Shown here: one piece after another, positions 1 to 5,399 of the stretch
How positions within the stretch are numbered: position 1 is the stretch's first letter
Layout: every line of letters begins with the position of its first letter
The notes under the pieces: model-generated
The model's database searches: none
What the model was told of the DNA's origin: nothing
Seen by the model: only the letters and a program-made list of their open reading frames with translations
Assembly: GCA_050181375.1 (NCBI GenBank)
Contig: JBFXDF010000267.1
Coordinates: forward strand, 1 to 5,399
Source: DATARH01 sp050181375
GTDB lineage: Bacteria > Pseudomonadota > Alphaproteobacteria > ATCC43930 > CGMCC-115725
Length of the DNA: 5,399 nt
Direction of reading: 5' to 3'
Program-made: the position numbers and the translations under genes

Positions 1-120
1 GAGCCGCGGATACTGCCGGATCGGCAGCGCCAGCATGCTCATGCCGCCGATCAAAAGGATCAGCAGGCTGACTACAAGCGACAGAACCGGGCGGCGGACG
101 AAGATGTCGGTGAATTTCAT
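1..120 (-). CDS. RND-family efflux pump inner-membrane permease, N-terminal 40 codons only
   Basis: Seen: the minus strand opens with ATG at 120-118 and reads without a stop to the window edge. The protein starts MKFTDIFVRRPVLSLVVSLL and continues into a glycine/leucine-rich helix ending near ALPIRQYP. Known: this is the standard start of hydrophobe/amphiphile efflux RND pumps (AcrB/MexB/MdtBC type): a short cytoplasmic amphipathic helix with an RRP motif (residues 9-11), then the first transmembrane segment (about 12-31), then the entry to the first periplasmic porter loop. Such pumps work as proton-driven trimers with a periplasmic adaptor and an outer-membrane channel. The adaptor is encoded immediately upstream, which supports the call. 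Only a few percent of a roughly 1,000-residue protein is visible, so neither substrate nor subfamily can be stated. A weak GGTG lies about 8 bases before the ATG; there is no strong ribosome-binding site. Confidence 0.9.
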   Translation of the reverse strand, partial: MKFTDIFVRRPVLSLVVSLLILLIGGMSMLALPIRQYPRL

Positions 121-145
121 CGGGTGTACACCGGATCGGGCAGCC

Positions 146-236
146 CCCTACCCACCGCTCGCCATGGCGTGCGGTTCCCCGTCTCCCGTGTTGCGGGAGA
201 GCGTGCCTCCGGGCGAAGCCCGGAGGCGGGTGAGGG
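146..236. repeat. Cloverleaf-like intergenic palindromic repeat (REP-like) between adaptor and pump genes
   Basis: Seen: an outer clamp pairs CCCTACCC (146-153) with GGGTGAGGG (228-236), leaving one bulged G. It encloses three hairpins almost end to end. The first is ACCGC/GCGGT (154-158 with 171-175) around the inner palindrome CGCCATGGCG (160-169). The second is TCTCCCG/CGGGAGA (182-188 with 194-200) with a 5-base loop. The third is a perfect 10-bp stem, GCCTCCGGGC/GCCCGGAGGC (205-214 with 218-227), with a GAA loop. Known: repetitive extragenic palindromes containing CTCCCG...CGGGAG and ending in GGGTGAGGG are common between genes in many alphaproteobacteria, so I read this as one copy of such a dispersed family. 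Inference: being inside a transcribed operon, it would fold in the mRNA and could affect RNA stability or the adaptor-to-pump expression ratio. No second copy is visible in this window. Confidence 0.72.
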
Positions 237-285
237 AAATGCCGACGGGATTAACGGATGCATGAGCGGGCTGACCCGGCGACCG

Positions 286-1506
286 CTATTGCAGTGTCGG
301 TTTCGCCGGCGGAGGCGGCGGCTCGCCGGTGACAACCACACTCGCGCCATCTTGCAGCTTGACCTGTCCGGCCGCGACGACCGTGTCGCCCGGCTTGACG
401 CCCGACAGCACCGCGACCTTGCCGTCCCAGCGCTTGCCGGTCGTGACCGGTGTACGGATGGCCTTCAAGACCGGCTTGCCCTGGGCGTCGTTGCCGTCCT
501 CGCGCACGAGATAGACACTGTCGCCGTAAAGCGTGTAATCGACCGCGGTCTCGGGCAGCACAACGTCGGGTGGACCCGGCGGTAAAATGACGGCGGCGTT
601 GACGAACATACCGGGCAACAGCGCCTCGTCCGGGTTCGGCAGGGTCGCCTGGATCGACATCATGCGCGTATCGCTGCGCACCTGCGGCTCGATCGTCGTC
701 ACCTTGGCCTTGAAGATGCGGCCGGGAAACGCATCGACCGTGATCTCGACTTCCTGCCCGAGCTTGACCTTGTCACGCATTGTCGAGGGCAGCGTGAAAT
801 TGGCGTAGAGCTGGTGCAGATCGGTCAGCGTGACGAGTTTCGTACTCGTCGTAACGATCTCGCCGAGATTCACCTGACGGATGCCTAGCCTTCCGGAAAA
901 TGGCGCCTTGACCTTTTTTTGGTCGATGATCGCCTGCGTTTTCAGGATCTGCGCGCGGGCCTGATCGAGCTGCGACTGCCACTGATCGACATTCTGCTGC
1001 GGTCCAACCTGACGCTGCGCCAGCACTTTGGCGCGTTCGAGCGAGGCCGCGGCCCAGCGTGCCTGCGCCTCGTAATTGGCCAGATCGGCGCGGTCCGGCG
1101 CGTCGTTCAGCTGCACCAGCGGGTCGCCGGCTTTGACCGCTTCGCCCGGATTGAACATGATGTCGGTGACCCGCCCGCCGACTTCGGGGGTTATGGTTAC
1201 CTCCTGCACCGCTTCGAGCGAACCGATACCGGTCGCCGAGCGCGGCACCGTGGTGGTGGTCGCCTTCACGGCCGCGACCTGCGCCGGCGGCGGCTTGTTG
1301 CTGGCGAAGAAGTTCTTGATCGCCTGGTCGCGGAACCGGTTGAAACCGTAGAGCCCGCCGAGAACCAGCGCGAGCAGCAGCCCGACAATCACGAACCAGC
1401 GCACCAGCTTCGGCTTGCGCCGCGCCGGTGCCTCGGCCGGTGTGCGCGAGACCACCGCGCTTCGGTCCTCGTTCACCCTTGCGAATGTCTTGAGGTCGCC
1501 ATCCAT
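286..1506 (-). CDS. RND efflux periplasmic adaptor (membrane fusion protein, HlyD/AcrA type)
   Basis: This 406-residue protein is the periplasmic adaptor that links an RND pump to an outer-membrane channel. Seen: a basic cytoplasmic N-terminus (1-35, ending RRKPKLVRW); one transmembrane anchor (about 36-55) with no lipobox, so it is a membrane-anchored rather than a lipoprotein adaptor; a first lipoyl half (about 95-135, with GRVTDIMFNPGEAVKAGDPL); a short alpha-helical hairpin (about 138-198, rich in Gln, Ala and Arg); a second lipoyl half with the family signature KVKAPFSGRLG (198-208); a beta-barrel (about 220-315, including LLPGMFVNAAV); a membrane-proximal domain (about 316-393); and a Pro-rich tail (PPPPPAKP). 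The length is normal for the family. The ATG lies 30 bp past the tetR stop, so the two are probably co-transcribed, and a pump gene follows after 165 bp. A weak GGGGA lies 10 bases before the start. The exported substrate is unknown. Confidence 0.95.
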   Translation of the reverse strand: MDGDLKTFARVNEDRSAVVSRTPAEAPARRKPKLVRWFVIVGLLLALVLGGLYGFNRFRDQAIKNFFASNKPPPAQVAAVKATTTTVPRSATGIGSLEAVQEVTITPEVGGRVTDIMFNPGEAVKAGDPLVQLNDAPDRADLANYEAQARWAAASLERAKVLAQRQVGPQQNVDQWQSQLDQARAQILKTQAIIDQKKVKAPFSGRLGIRQVNLGEIVTTSTKLVTLTDLHQLYANFTLPSTMRDKVKLGQEVEITVDAFPGRIFKAKVTTIEPQVRSDTRMMSIQATLPNPDEALLPGMFVNAAVILPPGPPDVVLPETAVDYTLYGDSVYLVREDGNDAQGKPVLKAIRTPVTTGKRWDGKVAVLSGVKPGDTVVAAGQVKLQDGASVVVTGEPPPPPAKPTLQ

Positions 1507-1536
1507 AACCGACTTGTCCCCGGGGTTAAGCCGCGG

Positions 1537-2217
1537 TTAATCCGCTGCGGCGTCCCGCACCTGGTCCCCACCGGCCGCGCTCGCGTCGTCGCGCATGCCG
1601 ATCCCGCGCAGGATGAAGGCGGTCGCCTCGTCCGCGATTTTGTCGAGCGTGCCCTCGCAGGGCATGCAGTTTCGCCCGGGCAATCCGGCCAGCGCCAGCA
1701 TTGCCGGGACGTGCTGAGCGAACCAGAACAGGTTGCATGGGGACCCGAACCGGTCCGTGATGTCGCCGGACGCGACCGCCGCTTCGTACGACGCCTCGAA
1801 CAGCGGCAGGACGCGCTCGGATACCGCTTCGAACAGCTCGCGCGCATATTCGCCGTCTTCGAGAAAACTGTGCGCGACAAGCCGCAGCCGCGAATCGAGA
1901 CCGCCGCGTTCGTTTTCCGCGGCGCTTAGGAAATGGCGCACCATGAAGCGAAGCATCCACACGAGCGTTGCCGTTGATGGCGGCAATGTCGCAAGCGTTT
2001 CGAGAGCCGGATCGCCTTCGCAGCCGAGCTGCCGGATTTCGCGATAGAGCGACTGCTTGCTCGGGAAATGCTTGAACAGCAGCGCCTCGGAGATACCGGC
2101 GGCCTCGGCGAGTTCGCGAGTCGTCGTGCCCGCGAACCCCTTGCGCGCGAAGATCGGCACCGCCGCCCTGACGATCGCCTTGCGGCGCTCGTCGCTGTCC
2201 AATCGAATTATCGGCAT
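1537..2217 (-). CDS. TetR/AcrR-family transcriptional repressor of the efflux operon
   Basis: This 226-residue regulator is the first gene of the minus-strand operon. Seen: residues 11-54 match the TetR DNA-binding domain, with RRKAIVRAAVPIFARKGF (helix 1) then TTTRELAEAAGISEALLFKHF (31-51, helix-turn-helix). The rest (about 60-210) is the helical ligand-binding and dimerisation region, which varies too much to name a ligand. Cysteines are C66, C161 and a C-M-P-C pair at 184-187. The start is chosen because the ATG sits directly before the usual (M)PIIRLDSDERRK lead-in and no other ATG or GTG fits. There is no Shine-Dalgarno sequence. Context: a 20-bp palindrome 9 bases upstream, overlapping a promoter, implies autorepression of the operon. 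Inference: a hydrophobic drug, bile-type compound or lipid released by the cell would act as inducer; that is a family expectation, not shown here. Confidence 0.93.
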   Translation of the reverse strand: MPIIRLDSDERRKAIVRAAVPIFARKGFAGTTTRELAEAAGISEALLFKHFPSKQSLYREIRQLGCEGDPALETLATLPPSTATLVWMLRFMVRHFLSAAENERGGLDSRLRLVAHSFLEDGEYARELFEAVSERVLPLFEASYEAAVASGDITDRFGSPCNLFWFAQHVPAMLALAGLPGRNCMPCEGTLDKIADEATAFILRGIGMRDDASAAGGDQVRDAAAD

Positions 2218-2226
2218 CGCGAGGGC

Positions 2227-2246
2227 GTAAGTAAGCGCTCACTTAC
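2227..2246. promoter_or_regulatory. Probable TetR-family operator, 20-bp near-perfect palindrome
   Basis: Seen: GTAAGTAAGC directly followed by GCTCACTTAC. This is an inverted repeat in which 9 of 10 base pairs are symmetric, the only mismatch being positions 7 and 14. The symmetry centre lies between 2236 and 2237. It sits 9 bases upstream of the tetR-type regulator's ATG and covers the proposed -10 and most of the promoter spacer. Length, symmetry and position are typical of a TetR-family dimer site. Inference: the product of the adjacent gene binds here and shuts off its own operon. Confidence 0.82.
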
Positions 2247-2256
2247 CTCAGGTCAA
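2228..2256 (-). promoter_or_regulatory. Predicted sigma70-like promoter of the tetR-adaptor-pump operon
   Basis: Seen on the minus strand: TTGACC at 2256-2251 (five of six bases of the -35 consensus), a 17-base spacer, and TACTTA at 2233-2228 as the -10 (a weaker match). Transcription would start near 2221, only about 3-5 bases before the ATG at 2217. This agrees with the absence of a ribosome-binding site and suggests a leaderless or nearly leaderless mRNA. The operator palindrome overlaps the -10 and spacer, so repressor binding would exclude RNA polymerase. The promoter is inferred from sequence only. Confidence 0.6.
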
Positions 2257-2599
2257 GACGAAGCCGCCATCCCGAAATCGGCGAAAGTATCGGTCTGTGC
2301 GAAATGCCGCCTGGAGTTGCCCGGTCAGCCTGCGTGCCAGCGCGCTGAACATCGAGCAGCTATAGGAAAAACAGGGCGACGGTATCCCCGCCAGCGCCGC
2401 TTTTTGGCGCGCGTGCGAACAACAGCGTTTGCGAGCGTTCTGTGAAGAGATCCCGATTTTGCCCGCGATGCGGTCGCGAACTGGAGCGCCTGAATGGGAA
2501 CGGCATCGCTCACACCCCGGCCGACCGCTCGCACCGGCGACGATGATGAGCCAGTCGGGGCTTGTCTGCTTGAACCGATTGGTTGAATACTGAACCGCC
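2257..2599. other. Intergenic region between divergent tetR and cfa; no gene supported
   Basis: About 340 bp in which I see no credible coding sequence. Open frames crossing it on either strand continue from shadows of the flanking genes and show no recognisable family motif. An imperfect hairpin at 2375-2392 (GGCG...CGCC with an inner GG-TAT-CC) and a weak GCGCC/GGCGC hairpin around a T-run (2394-2410) are present but not convincing as terminators. The region should contain the cfa promoter. No tRNA, insertion-sequence end or CRISPR-like repeat is seen. Confidence 0.6.
2562..2591 (+). promoter_or_regulatory. Weak candidate promoter for cfa
   Basis: Seen: TTGTCT (2562-2567), an 18-base spacer, then AATACT (2586-2591); each matches four of six consensus bases. 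Transcription would start near 2598, almost at the cfa ATG at 2600, which would again give a leaderless message and would fit the missing Shine-Dalgarno sequence. The heptamer TGAACCG occurs twice, at 2571-2577 and 2591-2597, exactly 20 bases apart, and could be a binding site for an unknown regulator or chance. The match is weak. Confidence 0.3.
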
Positions 2600-3838
2600 A
2601 TGCTGCTGCTTGCCTCCGCGCTTTCCCGCGTCATCCGCATCGGCCATCTGACGCTGATCGACGCCGCCGGCCGGCGATATGTTTTTGAAGGCGGCCCCGG
2701 CCCAGCCGCGGCGATTCGCCTGAATGACCCTGCGCTGCACTGGAAACTGCTGGCCAACCCGCGGCTCTACGTGCCCGAAGCCTATATGGAGGGCACGCTG
2801 ACGATCGAGGAAGGGACTCTTTACGACTTTGTCGACGTGCTCGTCGCGAACGACGCCGCCCTCGATGAGAGCCTGGCGTTGCGGCTGGCGGCGGTCGGCA
2901 AGCGTCTGGTACGCCGGCTGCATCAGTACAATCCGGTTGCGCAATCGCGGCGCAATGCCGCCCACCATTACGACCTTTCGGACCAGCTTTACGAGCTGTT
3001 CCTCGACCGTGATCGCCAATATTCCTGCGCCTATTTCCGCTCGCCCAATGACGACATCGACGCCGCGCAGCAGAACAAGAAGCGCCACATTGCGGCGAAG
3101 CTGCTGCTCCGGCCAGGGCAAAAAGTGCTCGATATCGGTTCCGGGTGGGGCGGCTTGGCGCTGTATTTGGCCGGCGAGTGCGGCGCCGAGGTGACCGGGC
3201 TGACCCTGTCCGAGGAGCAGCTCAAGGTCGCGAACCGGCGCGCCGCTTCGGCCGGGCTGGCTGACCGAGCCAAGTTTTATCTGCGCGACTACCGCGAGGA
3301 GAGCGGACGCTACGACCGTATCGTCTCGGTCGGCATGTTCGAGCATGTCGGCGTCAACCAGTATCCGGTGTTTTTCCGTAAGCTGCGCGAATTGCTGATG
3401 CCGGACGGGGTGGCCCTGCTGCACGCGATCGGCCGCATGGACGGACCCGGCTCGACCAATCCGTGGTTGCGCAAGTACATCTTCCCGGGCGGGTATTCAC
3501 CGGCCCTGTCCGAGGTCGTGCCGCAGGCCGAGCGGGCGCGCCTGTGGATTACGGATATCGAGATCCTCCGCCTGCATTACGCGGAGACGTTGCGCGCATG
3601 GCGAAGTCGATTCGAACATCATCGCGACCGCATCCGCGCGCTTTACGACGAGCGCTTCTGCCGCATGTGGGAGATGTATCTGGTCGGCTCCGAACTGGCG
3701 TTCCGCCGCGGCGGCCACCTGGTGTTCCAGATGCAGCTCGCGAAGGCGGTCGACGCGGTGCCGCTGACCCGCGACTACATGCTCGACTGGGAGCGCGCGC
3801 GCAGCCTGCGCGAGGCGGCCGAGGGACGCGCCGCCTAG
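2600..3838 (+). CDS. cfa: Cyclopropane-fatty-acyl-phospholipid synthase
   Basis: This 412-residue S-adenosylmethionine-dependent enzyme adds a methylene bridge across the cis double bond of unsaturated acyl chains in membrane phospholipids, acting at the inner face of the cytoplasmic membrane. Seen: an N-terminal lipid-binding region (about 1-110); HHYDLSD (122-128); YSCAYF (141-146, Cys143); the SAM-binding glycine loop VLDIGSGWGG (176-185); MFEHVG (246-251, Glu248); LLHAIG (273-278, His275); and HYAETLRAW (326-334, Tyr327). By motif alignment from memory these correspond to the E. coli Cfa active-site residues Cys139, Glu239, His266 and Tyr317, so the enzyme looks competent. Its length is close to the family norm of roughly 380-420. 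The start follows an in-frame TGA at 2591, and this ATG fits the usual MLLLA...IRIGHLTLID opening. No Shine-Dalgarno sequence is seen. The gene is divergent from the efflux operon; dnaB follows after about 100 bp. Confidence 0.95.
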   Translation: MLLLASALSRVIRIGHLTLIDAAGRRYVFEGGPGPAAAIRLNDPALHWKLLANPRLYVPEAYMEGTLTIEEGTLYDFVDVLVANDAALDESLALRLAAVGKRLVRRLHQYNPVAQSRRNAAHHYDLSDQLYELFLDRDRQYSCAYFRSPNDDIDAAQQNKKRHIAAKLLLRPGQKVLDIGSGWGGLALYLAGECGAEVTGLTLSEEQLKVANRRAASAGLADRAKFYLRDYREESGRYDRIVSVGMFEHVGVNQYPVFFRKLRELLMPDGVALLHAIGRMDGPGSTNPWLRKYIFPGGYSPALSEVVPQAERARLWITDIEILRLHYAETLRAWRSRFEHHRDRIRALYDERFCRMWEMYLVGSELAFRRGGHLVFQMQLAKAVDAVPLTRDYMLDWERARSLREAAEGRAA

Positions 3839-3875
3839 TTATCCCACGCCGGTGCAAAGCGAGGATATCGGGGAC

Positions 3876-3898
3876 CGGGGCAACCGCCCCGAGCTTTT
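3876..3898 (+). terminator. Probable intrinsic terminator after cfa
   Basis: Seen: a perfect 6-bp GC stem, CGGGGC (3876-3881) with GCCCCG (3886-3891), a 4-base AACC loop, then AGCTTTT ending at 3898. It begins 37 bases after the cfa stop codon and ends before dnaB. The U-run is short (four) and set off by AGC, so termination may be partial. If it works, cfa is a single-gene transcript and dnaB has its own promoter. Confidence 0.5.
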
Positions 3899-3937
3899 GG
3901 ACGGCCGCCCGAATACGCCGGTGATATGTTCGGCGGC

Positions 3938-5399
3938 ATGGAAAGCATGACGGCGTCGCGCATCACCCCGCTTCGCGAGCCCGATCTCGACCGGCTTCGA
4001 CAACCGCCGGCCAATACCGAGGCCGAACAGGCGCTGCTCGGCGCGATGTTGATCAACAACGCGGCCTATCACCGGGTCGCCGAGTTCCTGCTGCAAGAGC
4101 ATTTCGGGAACGCGGTGCACGGGCGCATTTACGGGGCGATCGGGAAGCTCGTAGAGCGTGGCCTGATCGCCGACCCGGTCACGCTGAAAAACTTGTTCGA
4201 CCAGGACGGCGCGCTGGCCGAGATCGGCGGCGCCCAGTACCTGGCCCATCTCGTCAACTCGGCGGTGACGATCATCAACGCCGAGCATTACGGGCGTACC
4301 ATCCACGACCTTTATCTGCGGCGCGAGCTGATCACGGTCGGGCAGGACATCGTGACCGAGGCATTCGAGCACGATCTCGACGACCCCGCGACCGAGCAGA
4401 TCGAGCGCGCCGAGGCGAAGCTGTTCGAGCTGGCATCGAGCGGCCAGGCGGAGGGCGGCCCGCGCGAATTCAGGGTTGCGCTGACCAGCGCGATTACGAT
4501 GGCTCAGGCCGCGTTCAAGCGCGACGGCAAGATCGTCGGCGTCGCGACCGGTTTCACCGATCTCGACAAGAAACTCGGCGGCCTGCACCCGTCGGACCTC
4601 GTCATTCTGGCGGGGCGGCCGTCGATGGGTAAAACCGCGCTCGCGACAAACATCGCGTTCAACGCCGCGAAAGCGTGGCAGCCGGCCCGCGGCCCGGATG
4701 GCCGCATCGATCTGACGAGGCCGGCCGAGGATGGCGCCGTCGTCGCGTTCTTCTCGCTCGAAATGTCGGCTGAGCAACTGGCGACCCGTATTCTCGCCGA
4801 GGCGTCCGGCACGTCGTCGGACAAGATCCGGCGCGGCGAGATCAGGCGCGAGGATTTCGACCGATTCGTCATGGCCTCGCAGCATCTCGCCTCGGTGCCG
4901 CTGTTTATCGATGATACACCGGCTCTGTCTCTCGCGGCGTTGCGCACGCGGGCGCGACGATTGAAGCGGCAGCACGGGCTCGGGCTGATCGTCATCGACT
5001 ATCTGCAATTGATGCGGCCCAGCGTCGCGAAGGGCGTCCCGGAGAACCGCGTACAGGAGATATCCGAGATTACCCGCGGCCTCAAAGCCATCGCGAAAGA
5101 ACTCGACGTGCCGATTCTCGCCCTGTCGCAGCTGTCCCGCGCCGTCGAGCAGCGCGAGGACAAATGGCCGATGCTCGCCGATCTGCGTGAATCGGGATCG
5201 ATCGAGCAGGACGCCGACGTCGTGATGTTCATCTTTCGCGAGGAGTATTATCTCTCGCGCGGCGAGCCGGCTCGCCGTCCGGAGGAGAGCGACGACAAAT
5301 TCAACGATCGCTACGACCGCTGGAAGGAGCGTTGCGAGGCGGCCTTTGCGACAGCGGAGGTCATCATCGCGAAGCAGCGCCATGGGCCGATCGAGATCG
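3938..5399 (+). CDS. dnaB: Replicative DNA helicase DnaB, nearly complete, 3' end outside the window
   Basis: DnaB is the hexameric ATP-driven helicase that unwinds DNA at the replication fork. Seen (487 codons, numbered from ATG 3938): an N-terminal domain beginning EAEQALLGAML (28-38); the linker region to about 180; Walker A GRPSMGKT (226-233, Lys232); SLEMS (273-277, Glu275, catalytic-glutamate motif); Walker B LIVIDYLQL (350-358, Asp354); SQLSR (397-401, Gln398); DLRESGSIEQDAD (415-427); and AKQRHGP (478-484), the C-terminal finger region. Two extra stretches relative to E. coli DnaB (about 247-265 and 439-470) are typical of alphaproteobacterial proteins. Probably only 10-25 residues are missing. 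The start is uncertain: the frame is open from 3839, in-frame ATGs occur at 3926, 3938 and 3947, and none has a clear ribosome-binding site. No intein or frameshift is seen. Confidence 0.96.
   Translation, partial: MESMTASRITPLREPDLDRLRQPPANTEAEQALLGAMLINNAAYHRVAEFLLQEHFGNAVHGRIYGAIGKLVERGLIADPVTLKNLFDQDGALAEIGGAQYLAHLVNSAVTIINAEHYGRTIHDLYLRRELITVGQDIVTEAFEHDLDDPATEQIERAEAKLFELASSGQAEGGPREFRVALTSAITMAQAAFKRDGKIVGVATGFTDLDKKLGGLHPSDLVILAGRPSMGKTALATNIAFNAAKAWQPARGPDGRIDLTRPAEDGAVVAFFSLEMSAEQLATRILAEASGTSSDKIRRGEIRREDFDRFVMASQHLASVPLFIDDTPALSLAALRTRARRLKRQHGLGLIVIDYLQLMRPSVAKGVPENRVQEISEITRGLKAIAKELDVPILALSQLSRAVEQREDKWPMLADLRESGSIEQDADVVMFIFREEYYLSRGEPARRPEESDDKFNDRYDRWKERCEAAFATAEVIIAKQRHGPIEI

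Noticed and set aside
146..236. Possible tRNA or structured non-coding RNA because of the cloverleaf fold
   Set aside because: Stem lengths and order do not match a tRNA; there is no T-loop or D-loop consensus and no anticodon arm. The ends match a dispersed palindromic repeat better.
919..1929. A 336-codon plus-strand open frame across the adaptor and regulator genes
   Set aside because: It runs antisense through two well-supported genes and their junction, with low-complexity Arg-rich composition and no recognisable domain.
1526..2242. A second 238-codon minus-strand frame overlapping the regulator
   Set aside because: It is a frame-shifted shadow of the TetR-type gene, Arg/Ala-rich, and starts inside the operator; the other frame carries the clear helix-turn-helix.
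2375..2405. Hairpin near T-runs (possible terminator or attenuator before cfa)
   Set aside because: The stem is interrupted (four plus two pairs), the TTTTT is not directly after it, and there is no upstream plus-strand gene to terminate.
2510..3424. A 304-codon minus-strand open frame opposite cfa
   Set aside because: It is antisense to the conserved core of cfa, including the SAM-binding loop, and is explained by GC-rich codon usage.
4676..4735. Possible intein or foreign insertion between Walker A and SLEMS of DnaB
   Set aside because: The extra stretch is only about 16-19 residues, has no splicing motifs, and similar spacers are usual in alphaproteobacterial DnaB.
3839..5383. A 514-codon open frame on the minus strand opposite dnaB
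   Set aside because: It is fully antisense to an unmistakable DnaB, is rich in Arg, Asp, Leu and Val as expected of antisense frames in GC-rich genes, and shows no family motif.

Overview
The window looks like chromosomal DNA of a GC-rich alphaproteobacterium. Base composition is strongly G+C-rich with GC-rich third codon positions. The DnaB carries two spacer insertions (about residues 247-265 and 439-470) that I recognise from alphaproteobacterial DnaB proteins. The intergenic palindromic element at 146-236, ending in GGGTGAGGG, is also of a kind common in that class. A Rhodospirillales/Hyphomicrobiales-like source is my best guess, but the order cannot be proved from this sequence.

Left half (1-2256, minus strand): a probable three-gene efflux operon transcribed right to left. 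It runs from a TetR-family repressor (2217-1537) to a membrane-anchored RND periplasmic adaptor (1506-286) to the first 40 codons of an RND inner-membrane pump (120-1, leaving the window). The repressor has a 20-bp near-perfect palindrome just upstream of its start codon. That palindrome overlaps a sigma70-like promoter, the classic layout for autorepression of a drug- or solvent-responsive pump. An outer-membrane channel gene is not visible. The 165-bp gap between adaptor and pump holds a cloverleaf-like palindromic repeat with three hairpins inside an outer clamp.

Middle (2257-2599): about 340 bp without a convincing gene. It separates the divergent tetR and cfa and must hold the cfa promoter, of which only a weak candidate is seen.

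Right half (2600-5399, plus strand): a complete cyclopropane-fatty-acyl-phospholipid synthase (cfa) with all the expected catalytic residues. It is followed by a short GC hairpin with a TTTT run, likely a terminator, and then by the replicative helicase dnaB, which leaves the window only a little short of its expected end. Membrane lipid cyclopropanation and efflux are both envelope-stress defences, but nothing in the sequence shows that they are co-regulated. dnaB is a housekeeping gene.

I found no tRNA, rRNA, CRISPR array, insertion sequence or phage gene. There is no evidence for an undescribed multi-gene system here. The points most worth a second look are the cloverleaf repeat inside the efflux operon, the apparently leaderless tetR promoter with its embedded operator, and the lack of clear Shine-Dalgarno sequences before most genes.
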